Source of the DNA: Polyangiaceae bacterium
GTDB taxonomy: Bacteria; Myxococcota_A; Polyangia; Polyangiales; Polyangiaceae
Reading direction: 5' to 3'
Length of the DNA stretch: 64,000 nucleotides
Assembly: GCA_016715885.1 (NCBI GenBank)
Contig: JADJXL010000001.1
Coordinates: 758,823 to 822,822, forward strand
Positions 28,703-37,499 of this stretch are shown piece after piece; position 1 is the stretch's first letter, and each line of letters begins with the position of its first letter. A program made the translations under genes and the position numbers. Under the pieces are notes generated by a model that had not been told where the DNA came from, ran no database searches, and saw only the letters and a program-made list of their open reading frames with translations.

Positions 28703-28948
28703 ATGCACGAGCACGCGAATGTGTCGATGTGGCAGCGCGATCATGACGGAACCTATTCCGCCGAAGTAAACGGCTGCACGCTGCGGATCGTTTGGCAGCC
28801 CGAAGAGCCCGGCAAAAGACGCGGCTTCCGCTGGAAAGTCGAACGAGACGGCAAGGAGCTCGCAACGCCTGACGACCTGCAGGAGGAACCCGAGCTCGCG
28901 ATGGCGCACGCCGAGACGTTTGCTCGCACCGTCGCCGCGTCCTCGTAG
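28703..28948 (+). CDS. Small hypothetical protein between two kinase genes
   Basis: An 81-residue soluble protein, His-rich at the N-terminus (MHEHANVSMWQRDHDG) with a beta-rich core (GCTLRIVWQPEEPGKRRGF) and a short C-terminal helix. The gene sits 18 bp after one large kinase gene and 25 bp before the next on the same strand, so it is probably co-transcribed with both. The family is not recognised. Its size and position suggest a small adaptor or regulator, but this is inference. Confidence 0.6.
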   Translation: MHEHANVSMWQRDHDGTYSAEVNGCTLRIVWQPEEPGKRRGFRWKVERDGKELATPDDLQEEPELAMAHAETFARTVAASS

Positions 28949-28973
28949 CGCTCGTGCGTGATAGCCTCGGCGC

Positions 28974-31900
28974 GTGAGCGATTCGGCGCCGAGGGAGTAC
29001 GCTCCGGGCGACCGTCTCGACGAGCGCTTCTTGCTCATCGAGCGGCTTGGTCGTGGCGGTTTTGGTGATGTTTGGCGTGCCGAGGAGCTTTTGCCCGACG
29101 GTGCGCCGCTTCGCGTCGTTGCGCTGAAGTTGCTGCATAAAATCGCCCACGACGCGGCTCATTGGGCCGAAGAAGCCAAGCTGCTCGCGTCGTTTCGGCA
29201 CCCGTCGCTCGTCACGATCTATGCCGCAGGGGTTTTCGCCAAGCCGGAACCCATACCGTTTGTCGCAATGGAACTCCTCGAGGGCCGTACGCTCGCGGAT
29301 GTTCTTTCCGAACGAAAACGAGTTCCGTGGAGGCGCGTCGTCGCGTGGGCCCGAGCCGTCGCTGCAGCGCTCGATGTGATTCATGCGCGTGACGTCATTC
29401 ACCTCGATCTCAAACCCGCCAACATTTTTCTGACGCACGAAGGGACGATAAAAGTCCTCGATTTCGGCATCTCGCGTCGCGCGGGTTCCCAAGCGCCCAC
29501 GATGCAGCGGTCTGCGGCTCGGTCTGCATCCGACGCAGCGCTCGATACGGCCATGTTCGTCGCTAGCCAGGAACCGCCGCCGCGGGCGCCCGATGCGTTC
29601 GTCGACACGGCCATGTTCGTTGCAGAGCAAAATAGTATTTCGCGACAAACTGCGAGCTCGCAAGGGCTTGCTTACGCCATCGTCGGCACACCGGGATACA
29701 TGGCTCCCGAAATCCTCGAGCTTGCCAAGCCGGCACCAACGGCAGATGCGTACGCGCTCGCCGCGACCGTCGTGAAACTCGCCACGGGCCGCACACATTA
29801 CGAGGATGTTTCGGAAGAACCCCCTGACGCTTCGGATCCGGCGGTCATGAGCACGTGGTGGTCCGATATTCGTGACGCCACGCTTCGAGGCAAACTGCGC
29901 GACCTCGCCGCGGACCCCGCTGGTCTGCCGCCTGGCTTGGTGGCGCTGCTCAACCGACTCCTCGCGGTCGATCCGATCGCGCGTGGCGTTCAGCCCGGGC
30001 GCCTTGCTGCGCTTTTCGATGAAGTTGCAGAGCGGCCGTACGGCGTCATCGATCCGCCCTACATCGGGCTCGCGCCGCTTCCAAAACAAGCCGAAGGGCT
30101 GCTCTTTGGTCGCGGGGACGATGTTGCGCGTCTTGGTCGCGAGCTCGCATTCGAGCCGGTGGTCGTGCTGCATGGCCCGCGAGGCGTTGGGAAATCGTCG
30201 CTCGCTCGAGCAGCGCTCGTCCCTTACCTCGCGCGTGAGTTCGTCGATGGAAAAGACGATTGGATCGAAGTTCATGTGCGTCCTGGAGACGACCCTGATC
30301 GCGCGCTCGACGAAGCGTTGGGTCAGGTTCACTTGGGGCTCGCGGGCATAACGCCCGAAGCGCTCGAAGAGCACGCGCGTTCGTCGCGTGTTGGCGTGAC
30401 GCTACTCGTGGATCCGCTCGAAGAGGCGCTTTCTGCGCCGCATAGCGCTGCCGCGCGTCTCACGGCGATCCTCACGGCAATGGCCGACGGATCGGTTCGT
30501 CCGGGGCTGCGTGTTCTTGGTGTGCTTGGTGAAGCGCATGTCACCCGGTTCGTCGAGACAGACTCACCATTTGCTTCCCTTCGTCCAGCGCTTCGGTTCG
30601 TGGGTTCGCCGCCCGCCGCAGCCGTGCATGAAATCGTCACCGGGCCCATGCGGCTGGCGGGCGTGCAACTCGTTGGTGGTGAAACGATTGCCAATGAAGT
30701 GCAGCGCGAGCTTCGTGGCGCAGACGATCGCATGCCGCTCGTCGCGCTGGCCTTGCGGAGCTTCTGGGAAACGCGCGCGCCGAGTCCGCAAGATCGAACG
30801 AAAATGGTTCTCACGGTCGAGCGATGGCGGTCGCTCGGCGGCGTTGCTGGAGCGGTGTCCGCTCATGCACATCGCGCGCTTGCGGCGCTCGATCCCGAAG
30901 CGCGCGAAGTCGCGGTGGAAACGATGCTTCGCCTCGCGACGACCGCGCGTAAACCCATTCGGTGGAACGAAGCCGAGCTTGCGGCCGTCGTCGCGTCCGA
31001 TGCGAGCAAGAGCATTGCCGTTTTCGACATGCTCGAACGCGAAGCGATCCTGCGTCGTCGAGACGATCACGTGGAGCTATCGCATCCATCGCTCGCGTCG
31101 TTGTCGCGCATCGAAGAGGCCAGGCTCGCGCATTCCGATCGTCTCGTGCTCCTCGAGCGTCTCCACGAAGCGGCGATTGCGTGGGATCGTGCGGGATGTC
31201 ATCCCGAGTTTTTGCTGACGGGTTCGTTTTACGATGACGTCATGCGGCGGCCCGATTGGCTACGCCGGTCCATTTCGCCGCTCGAAAAACAGTTTGTCGA
31301 AGCGAGCAGGCGTTTGGCGCGACGGCGCAAGGTCATTCGCGGAGCTTTCGTTTTCTTTTCGATGGCTGCCATCGTGGCCGCGTTCCTTGCAAACCAAGCG
31401 ATGGAAAAGCGAGAAGCTTTGGCCGACCGCGCGCGTGCCATTGCTGCCGAGCAAGCCTATGTTTCCGACGTCGTGTCGCGATCGCGGCTCGCGGAAGACC
31501 CCTACATTCGCACTGCGTGGATTACCGAAGCCATCGAACGCGGCGCTTCGGATGCTGCATTGCCTCTCGAATTGTTTCGCACCGCATCGAATCTGCCTCC
31601 GGCGACATTTCTCACGCTCACGCCGTCCACGAGTCCCTCGTTTCCGTGGGGCGACCGGTGGTTATTGGCCAATGCAGGCGGGACGGGCATCGTCGTCGTC
31701 GATTTTCATTTCGACCCGTTTTACCAGGAACCTCCAGCCGACGGCAGCGCGCCCGCCGAGCCGCCGTCTACGGAGCTGCATCCGCACACGACATTCGTTC
31801 GCCCCCATGAAACCCCGTTTGTCGAACGAGTCCATTTCGCATTCGACACCGCGTTTGCGACGCGTTCGGTGGCCGGTGAAGTGCGCGTCTTTCGATTACG

Positions 31901-33446
31901 GCCCGACGGAGCGGTAGCATTGGCAGCGATTCTGCCAACGCGGTGCACGGGCGCGCTCGAGGTTGCCGAAAGGGCTCCCGTGCTCGCTTGTTTGGGCGAC
32001 GGCGGCTTGTTGCGATGGGATTTGCGTCGTGCAGACAAGGTCGATACCCATCCATTTCAAGGCTTGCCGCTCGACGTTTCACCGGATGGAGAATGGATTG
32101 CGGCTGCCATCGATCAAAAAGTGCTCGTGTGGCGTCCATCCGAACAAAAGACGTTTGAAATCAAACCAGCGGGTCCGGTCGAATTTGGGCGCTTTGGGCC
32201 GCGCGAAAATATGCTGGCCCTCGTCGAGCCCGGACGCTTCGAGATATTCGATCCAGTGCGTCCAGACGCGCCATTGATGGCTGGCGATTCCGCCGGGACA
32301 CCGACGTTCGTTCGATGGGACGAAGGGGGTCTGGATCTGGCTATTTGTGGCACGAGTATCGGAGACGATGCCGTAACGGGCCAATTCCATTATTTGCGCA
32401 AAGGGGCTCGGGCACCCGGCGATGCTTTGCCCAAAGGAAATCCGTGTGAACCTGCGCCGCGCGAGGGCCGTCCAGTCGTCGCAAAGTCGAAAGACGACGT
32501 GCGTGATTTGTCGAATTTGCCGCTAGGTCCACGCGACCTTTTGGGAGGATTTCGGTTTGCCGGCGGCCAATTCCTCACGCGTGATCTCGTCCTTTTGGCT
32601 CACAGCCGGTCGGCCGTCGAATCTTTCGTGCAGTTCCGCGGCGAATCGAGTCCCGAAGCGCTCGAAGCATCAACGCCCGCCGTCGCAGCCATTCACCGTG
32701 AGAATGATGAAGTCGTTGCATTCCAAGTCAATGACGAAATAAGGTTTTACCGTGTCGACAGCGGCAAACGGGAGCTCACGCGCAAAGGCAGACTCCTTCG
32801 GCGTTGCGACGACAAGCGAATGGTCGCGTGGGAGCGCGACGACAAGACATGGCGCGTCTTCGATGCTCGCAGTGGCGCGACGATGGCCACGATAACGCGC
32901 GAGCCTGGCTTCGTCGTCGGCGTCGATTCCGCGTGTAGTCATTTTTATTATCAGCGTGTGAGTGGTGAGCTCGTCGTGGCGCCTTTTGATGCCGACGCGG
33001 CCGCATATCGAGTCATGGCAAAGGCCGACGGATATGTGTACGACGTGAGGCCAAGCGTCGCGCGGGGCACCGAAGGCCCAGGATTGTGGCTCGCCGTGAG
33101 CTCCGGGGCCTTGGCGCGCATCGACGAGAAGACGAGCACCGTTCGCGTAATGGGGTATGCAACGCCCCGAGCGTCTGCATTGAGTGATGGGCCGTCGCCG
33201 GGCGAGCTCGTGTATGCCGATGCGACCGGTGTCGTGCTGCTCGGGCCGCGTTCTGCCGTTCGATTGCTGGAGCCGCTGGGCGCCACTGCATGGGAAGACA
33301 TATCGGTCGCCCCGAATGGCTCGTCGATGTTCTTGCTATCGATTGATCGTGTTGCAGCGGTCGACATCGTGGCCTGGATTCAGAGGATTCCGACGAGCTC
33401 GACGTCGAAAATCAACGTTGCATTCGGCGGAATGAGCCCCGGATAG
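28974..33446 (+). CDS. Ser/Thr kinase fused to a STAND-like NTPase and a WD40-like propeller
   Basis: A 1490-residue protein; start GTG 28974. The kinase domain (~17-345) has LGRGGFGDVW, K52, HLDLKPAN (D145), DFG (D163) and APE (~244). The activation segment is about 84 residues, far longer than usual, and contains two copies of DTAMFVA (191-197, 211-217). Next is an NTPase of STAND/AAA type (~375-760) with Walker A GPRGVGKSS (~400) and an acidic Walker B-like stretch (LLVDPLEEAL). A membrane span (~784-804) separates these from a C-terminal ~600-residue region of repeated beta-strand units like a beta-propeller, presumably periplasmic. The tail of the gene overlaps the convergent FKBP gene by 67 bp. 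Confidence 0.92.
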   Translation: MSDSAPREYAPGDRLDERFLLIERLGRGGFGDVWRAEELLPDGAPLRVVALKLLHKIAHDAAHWAEEAKLLASFRHPSLVTIYAAGVFAKPEPIPFVAMELLEGRTLADVLSERKRVPWRRVVAWARAVAAALDVIHARDVIHLDLKPANIFLTHEGTIKVLDFGISRRAGSQAPTMQRSAARSASDAALDTAMFVASQEPPPRAPDAFVDTAMFVAEQNSISRQTASSQGLAYAIVGTPGYMAPEILELAKPAPTADAYALAATVVKLATGRTHYEDVSEEPPDASDPAVMSTWWSDIRDATLRGKLRDLAADPAGLPPGLVALLNRLLAVDPIARGVQPGRLAALFDEVAERPYGVIDPPYIGLAPLPKQAEGLLFGRGDDVARLGRELAFEPVVVLHGPRGVGKSSLARAALVPYLAREFVDGKDDWIEVHVRPGDDPDRALDEALGQVHLGLAGITPEALEEHARSSRVGVTLLVDPLEEALSAPHSAAARLTAILTAMADGSVRPGLRVLGVLGEAHVTRFVETDSPFASLRPALRFVGSPPAAAVHEIVTGPMRLAGVQLVGGETIANEVQRELRGADDRMPLVALALRSFWETRAPSPQDRTKMVLTVERWRSLGGVAGAVSAHAHRALAALDPEAREVAVETMLRLATTARKPIRWNEAELAAVVASDASKSIAVFDMLEREAILRRRDDHVELSHPSLASLSRIEEARLAHSDRLVLLERLHEAAIAWDRAGCHPEFLLTGSFYDDVMRRPDWLRRSISPLEKQFVEASRRLARRRKVIRGAFVFFSMAAIVAAFLANQAMEKREALADRARAIAAEQAYVSDVVSRSRLAEDPYIRTAWITEAIERGASDAALPLELFRTASNLPPATFLTLTPSTSPSFPWGDRWLLANAGGTGIVVVDFHFDPFYQEPPADGSAPAEPPSTELHPHTTFVRPHETPFVERVHFAFDTAFATRSVAGEVRVFRLRPDGAVALAAILPTRCTGALEVAERAPVLACLGDGGLLRWDLRRADKVDTHPFQGLPLDVSPDGEWIAAAIDQKVLVWRPSEQKTFEIKPAGPVEFGRFGPRENMLALVEPGRFEIFDPVRPDAPLMAGDSAGTPTFVRWDEGGLDLAICGTSIGDDAVTGQFHYLRKGARAPGDALPKGNPCEPAPREGRPVVAKSKDDVRDLSNLPLGPRDLLGGFRFAGGQFLTRDLVLLAHSRSAVESFVQFRGESSPEALEASTPAVAAIHRENDEVVAFQVNDEIRFYRVDSGKRELTRKGRLLRRCDDKRMVAWERDDKTWRVFDARSGATMATITREPGFVVGVDSACSHFYYQRVSGELVVAPFDADAAAYRVMAKADGYVYDVRPSVARGTEGPGLWLAVSSGALARIDEKTSTVRVMGYATPRASALSDGPSPGELVYADATGVVLLGPRSAVRLLEPLGATAWEDISVAPNGSSMFLLSIDRVAAVDIVAWIQRIPTSSTSKINVAFGGMSPG

Positions 33447-33712
33447 CCGCGTTCGCCATACGCGAGATGTCCTGGAATCGTGAGTTTTCGGCGTTCGCCC
33501 ACTTTCATGCCGGCAACGCCTTGATCCCAGCCTTTGATGACCTGGCCTGCGCCGAGCTTGAATTGAAATGGTTTGCCTCGATCACGCGAGCTGTCGAATT
33601 TCTTGCCGTTCGTCAGCGTTCCGGTGTAATGCACTTGCACCGTATCCCCCGCTTGGGCTTCGGCGCCAGTTCCTTCGAGAAGTTTTTCGATTTGGAGCTC
33701 TGCACTCGACAT
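33380..33712 (-). CDS. FKBP-type peptidyl-prolyl cis-trans isomerase
   Basis: A 110-residue single-domain FKBP, the usual length for the minimal family. Typical blocks are VQVHYTGTLTNGKKFDSS, the FKLGAGQVIKGWDQGV core, GERRKLTIP, LAYGERGYPGLIPPNATL and the final strand FDVELVGIL. The aromatic pocket residues expected of an active isomerase (Tyr, Phe, Trp, Tyr) appear present. There is no signal peptide, so it is cytoplasmic. The start is ATG 33712, preceded by GGGAGA; a Met five codons upstream is possible. Its 3' end overlaps the tail of the convergent kinase gene by 67 bp. Confidence 0.95.
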   Translation of the reverse strand: MSSAELQIEKLLEGTGAEAQAGDTVQVHYTGTLTNGKKFDSSRDRGKPFQFKLGAGQVIKGWDQGVAGMKVGERRKLTIPGHLAYGERGYPGLIPPNATLIFDVELVGIL

Positions 33713-33746
33713 CTTGAATTCTCCCATTCTCCGTCCGGCTGGACGG

Positions 33747-34514
33747 TCATTGCGGCACTTTCGCGGGCTTGGGAACGGACGTCCCATTCCGAACCGCTTC
33801 GACGACCAAATCATTCAGCATTCGATCGGCTTTTTCGCATTTCGCCGATACGGCGCCCATCGTTGCCCCCTTGCATTCCTTGCGCCTCTCGGATGCAACT
33901 TTCGCGAGCGCTTCGTCCTTCTTCAATGCCTCCTGCGTTGCATCCTCCAGAATTCGCCACGGAATCGTCGCGTGTTTCGGCTTCGGCGGCGCGGCCAATC
34001 GTACCTCCTCGCCGGACAACGTCGCACACGATCCGTCCCAACGCAGTACGTCGTAACTCGAACCGGCCCCGCTCACTTGCATTCCGCCCGTGTCGGCCTT
34101 GTGTGAAAGCAGCACGAGCAGCTCTTCCTCGAAGAAGAGCTTTTCTTCCGAGCTCGGACCGCTGAATCCATTAAAAGGATTGATTTCCTTGACGGCCACG
34201 TAGGCGCGTTTCCAAGGCGTTCCTTTTTGGAAGAACATCAGCGCAAGCTCGGGGTACACGCCGGAGCACAGACGCTTGACGAACGCTTTGGGCATCACGC
34301 AGCCATCACCGCTCGTGCCATTGGCGCATGCTTCCGGGATGGTTTTCCCATCGTCCGCAGTGGCTTCGTCCTTCGGTTTGTCTTCGGCGGGTTTGTCCGC
34401 GGAGGCCGCTTCGCTGCTGCCTTCCGCAGCGGCTTTGTCTTGCGTTTCGGCAGCGGGTTTGCTGCCTCCACAGCCCAAGATGAAGAAGAGGATCGAGACG
34501 GCGAGGTATCGCAT
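33747..34514 (-). CDS. Lipoprotein of unknown function
   Basis: A 255-residue lipoprotein with signal peptide and lipobox ILGC (Cys 15). A Lys/Ala/Glu/Asp-rich spacer (~18-60) leads to a folded domain with several Cys (ANGTSGDGCVMP, then KRLCSGVYPE) and a helical Lys/Ala-rich C-terminus. The family is not recognised. It lies between the HEAT-like gene and fkbP on the same strand, with small gaps (47 bp and 34 bp), so it may belong to the deiminase operon upstream. Confidence 0.8.
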   Translation of the reverse strand: MRYLAVSILFFILGCGGSKPAAETQDKAAAEGSSEAASADKPAEDKPKDEATADDGKTIPEACANGTSGDGCVMPKAFVKRLCSGVYPELALMFFQKGTPWKRAYVAVKEINPFNGFSGPSSEEKLFFEEELLVLLSHKADTGGMQVSGAGSSYDVLRWDGSCATLSGEEVRLAAPPKPKHATIPWRILEDATQEALKKDEALAKVASERRKECKGATMGAVSAKCEKADRMLNDLVVEAVRNGTSVPKPAKVPQ

Positions 34515-34561
34515 GGCGTGACCCTAACCCGATCGCCATCCGCGCGTGAAGGGGCAATTGA

Positions 34562-35503
34562 TTAGCGCGTGGGGTTTCTCGCGAATCGCGCGGCAAGTGC
34601 GTCGAGGGCGGCCGCGAGATCGCGTGAAGCGCCTTTCTTTGCGGCGTCGATGAGCGCCGGCGTCGACGGATCATCCACCACCATGAGCGCATTCGAAGCC
34701 GTTTTTCGCGCATCGCCATCATGCGCTACGAAAACCGCGACGAGCGCCTTGGCGGCAATCGCGCGCACGGGGGCTTCCTCGCCGCTCGAAGCAATGATGG
34801 ACGTTTTCCATGCCCAAGCCGATCCTACGTCACCAAGCGAATGCGCAATGATTTTGGCTGTCGCGGCATCGGGGGTCGCAATGGCAACATCGGCAAGCGC
34901 CACGGCGACCGCCTTGCGCCGGCATTCGCCCATCCCCGCAAGGACCGCCTTTCGTTTTGCTCCCTCGAGCTTCGACATCGTTACGAGCTTCTGCGCCGCC
35001 GTATCGGTGCCGATTCGCCCAAGCGCTGCTGCCGCTGCGCGCACCACGTGAAATTCGGTCTCCGAGCCATCGAGAATCGTCACGAGCACGCTCTCTGCGC
35101 GCGCGTCACGTAGCATGCCCACCGCTTCGATGACGCCCGCCCGCCAGGCAATCCACGCGGAATCCGTGAGCTCACCTTTGGGCTGACCGCGGAACGCGAG
35201 CTCCTCGAGCATTGGCAAAAGAGCATCTTTGCCCATGGACTTGAGAATCGCAGGAATCGGCGCGAAACGACCACGTTTGTTCGCATCGAGCCTCGGCAGA
35301 TCATTCCGTACGACGCTCAGCGCTTGAAATGCCTTGGGGCTCTGTCGCTTTGCCGCTTCGATATCGAGAGCGAGCGCCGTGCGCGCGTTTGCGGGAAGTT
35401 TGTCCGGAGCAAGCATGACGCCGCTCGCTGGAGCCGCATTCACCGGAGATACCTGCGCCATCATCGCTCCGAGCAATGCCACAACAAAAACATGCTTTTT
35501 CAT
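34562..35503 (-). CDS. Exported HEAT-repeat-like protein
   Basis: A 313-residue exported protein. ATG 35503 follows GGGAGAG and overlaps the stop of the upstream deiminase gene (ATGA at 35500-35503), implying translational coupling. A signal peptide ends near residue 23 (VNAAPA). The rest is helical with repeats of about 30 residues typical of HEAT or PBS-lyase-like modules (ESVLVTILDGSETEFHVVRAAAAALGRIG, then similar units). Such repeats bind proteins. The coupling suggests a partner or substrate-presenting scaffold for the deiminase. Confidence 0.8.
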   Translation of the reverse strand: MKKHVFVVALLGAMMAQVSPVNAAPASGVMLAPDKLPANARTALALDIEAAKRQSPKAFQALSVVRNDLPRLDANKRGRFAPIPAILKSMGKDALLPMLEELAFRGQPKGELTDSAWIAWRAGVIEAVGMLRDARAESVLVTILDGSETEFHVVRAAAAALGRIGTDTAAQKLVTMSKLEGAKRKAVLAGMGECRRKAVAVALADVAIATPDAATAKIIAHSLGDVGSAWAWKTSIIASSGEEAPVRAIAAKALVAVFVAHDGDARKTASNALMVVDDPSTPALIDAAKKGASRDLAAALDALAARFARNPTR

Positions 35504-37305
35504 CGTCCACTCTCCCACCAAGCAGCATCCGTCGGAATGGCGCGCGTGACATTCGATCCGCAATGGACCTCGCCGTCGAGCGCATGGTAAAGGTTCCAGT
35601 TTTCGATCCAGTGCACCTTGACGCCGAAGGGTGCGAGCGCTTCTTCGAGCTGTTTTTTGAAGATGTCTTGTCCGTTGACGACCGGGCCGTGCGGATCGGG
35701 AGCCCCGAAATCTTGATCGGAAAGGTAAATCCCATTGACCGTGCCGGGATTGTACGCGACGGCATAGCCGTATTCCGGTTGGTGCAAGAATGGTACCTTG
35801 ACGAGGTCCGCTTCCGTGATTCCCGTTTCAGATTCGATTTGCGTGAGCTGCGAATCGACCTCGGCAGCCGCCCAAGCGCTCGTATTCATTACCTCGGGGT
35901 CGTTCAGCACTTCGCTGATGGTTGCTTGCGCATCCGAGTAATCGTACCACTTCATTCCCACGAACATGGGGCTTTCGCCTTGCCCTGCATCCACTGCGTC
36001 TTGGAGCATTTTCTTGGCCAAGGTTGCATCATTGATGAGCATCGCCCAGCCGCGCGGCGTATTCGCCTTGATGAAGCTCACCGTTTCGTCCACGTGTCCC
36101 ACGTAAAGCCATTCCGTGTCGATTGTGACCATGGGTTGCACACCTTGCGCAGCGATCAGGCGGTCGAAGCTCTTGTCGGGGTAATATTGCGGATTCGACC
36201 CGCGCAGCACGCGACCGAGCGGATAATCCTCGCCGTCGAACGAATGCGGAGGAATGGTTTCGGTGTTGCCGAACGAATTGAGGCTGTCCATTTCGTCCGG
36301 ATGCATGGGATCGTATTGAACCGCGCCCGCAACGTCTTTGCCTCGAAATTGCGTGAACACGACTTTGCCTGCCGCACGCAAGATTCCACTTTCGTAATTC
36401 GCCGATCGAAGATTGACGTGAATGACGTGCTGCTTTCCGCCTTCAGCGGGCATCGACATGTACGTCGTTTCGAAAAAGTCTTGCGTCCATTGATCGCCCA
36501 CGGGAAGCCCGACGAGCGGAGCCTCGATGCCCGAAGCTTGCACGGCTTTGCCGAGGTCCGCCATGAATGCCGAGGAATCGGCATCGTTGGTGAATTTCGT
36601 GGCATAAACCTTTTCCGCAGGGTCCAAGTGATGGCGGAAAATAATCGGTGCCAGTCGCATTCGGACGGTGTCCTCCGCATCCGGTATCGGCTTACCATCG
36701 GTGCCCGTGCCGCCGTGTACCTTCAGCGTCACGTCGAGCAGTCCGTCCCATATCGACGTATCGCGCAGAATGTCCTTGCCTTCGATGGCGAATTCCACGC
36801 CATTTACAAGGTCGTCCGGGCCAAGCTGCCCAGATGCGGCATCGAAAACCTGAAATTCGCTGCCGTTCCATTTGAAAAGGCGCACGTGCTCCACGCCGGG
36901 CATGCTCAAAGCGATCGTCGCGTAGGCATCCTTTGGCGCTTCAGGCCATGCAACCGTTTTCAATCGAGCGAGATCGTGTAAATCATCCGGACCATTGATG
37001 ATATCGTCGAAAGCGTCGTTGCATCCAGCCAGGGCCGCGTTTGGACCGGTCTTCGGACACGTTTTCGCGTCGTCGTCGATATTCGCGAGAAAGATGGCAC
37101 CGTGGTCTTTGTCCCACGTATCCTCACGATCGTCTTCGCTGGAATCATCCAGATCCACTGTACCGTTACGATTTACATCGGCGCGCAAGTCTGCGATGGC
37201 GACCGGTTTTGGAGTTGACACTACTGCGTTATCGTCCTCGCCCCCGCACCCCACGGCGCTCATCGCGAGCAAAGTCGATAAAAGAAATCCGCTTCGTTTT
37301 CGCAT
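35500..37305 (-). CDS. Exported peptidyl-arginine deiminase-like lipoprotein
   Basis: A 601-residue lipoprotein (lipobox SAVGC, Cys 20). The C-terminal ~400 residues match the protein-arginine deiminase (PAD) fold, which converts arginine in proteins to citrulline. All four catalytic positions of PAD4 have counterparts: D276 in GDQWTQD (PAD4 D350), H404 and D406 in GHVDE (H471, D473) and C582 in GEVHCGSNV (C645), with near-identical spacing. An Asp-rich calcium-like segment (DVNRNGTVDLDD) precedes the domain. Well-studied PADs are animal enzymes; bacterial homologues exist, including in cyanobacteria. It is translationally coupled to the HEAT-like gene. Confidence 0.9.
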   Translation of the reverse strand: MRKRSGFLLSTLLAMSAVGCGGEDDNAVVSTPKPVAIADLRADVNRNGTVDLDDSSEDDREDTWDKDHGAIFLANIDDDAKTCPKTGPNAALAGCNDAFDDIINGPDDLHDLARLKTVAWPEAPKDAYATIALSMPGVEHVRLFKWNGSEFQVFDAASGQLGPDDLVNGVEFAIEGKDILRDTSIWDGLLDVTLKVHGGTGTDGKPIPDAEDTVRMRLAPIIFRHHLDPAEKVYATKFTNDADSSAFMADLGKAVQASGIEAPLVGLPVGDQWTQDFFETTYMSMPAEGGKQHVIHVNLRSANYESGILRAAGKVVFTQFRGKDVAGAVQYDPMHPDEMDSLNSFGNTETIPPHSFDGEDYPLGRVLRGSNPQYYPDKSFDRLIAAQGVQPMVTIDTEWLYVGHVDETVSFIKANTPRGWAMLINDATLAKKMLQDAVDAGQGESPMFVGMKWYDYSDAQATISEVLNDPEVMNTSAWAAAEVDSQLTQIESETGITEADLVKVPFLHQPEYGYAVAYNPGTVNGIYLSDQDFGAPDPHGPVVNGQDIFKKQLEEALAPFGVKVHWIENWNLYHALDGEVHCGSNVTRAIPTDAAWWESGR

Positions 37306-37499
37306 GTCGTCTCCTTGCGCATCGAACGGGAAAAACCGCGCGCCGCGCGGCCCATGTTAGATGAAATCGCAAGCAGGCGAAAGGTCAAACGACCGGCGAT
37401 TTCGCAATCGTTGCGCGCATTTCGATGGTGAGAATGATGACGTGAATGCTGCGTTGCGTAGAGGACGGAGAGGCGTTTTGCCGAATGGGTTTGTCGTCG

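Noticed and set aside
28611..30374. 587-codon open frame opposite the kinase genes
   Set aside because: Covers the ends of two genes and their gap on the other strand; Arg/Cys-rich and without a credible start.
35476..36981. 501-codon open frame opposite the deiminase gene
   Set aside because: The deiminase on the minus strand carries all catalytic residues, so this frame is its shadow.
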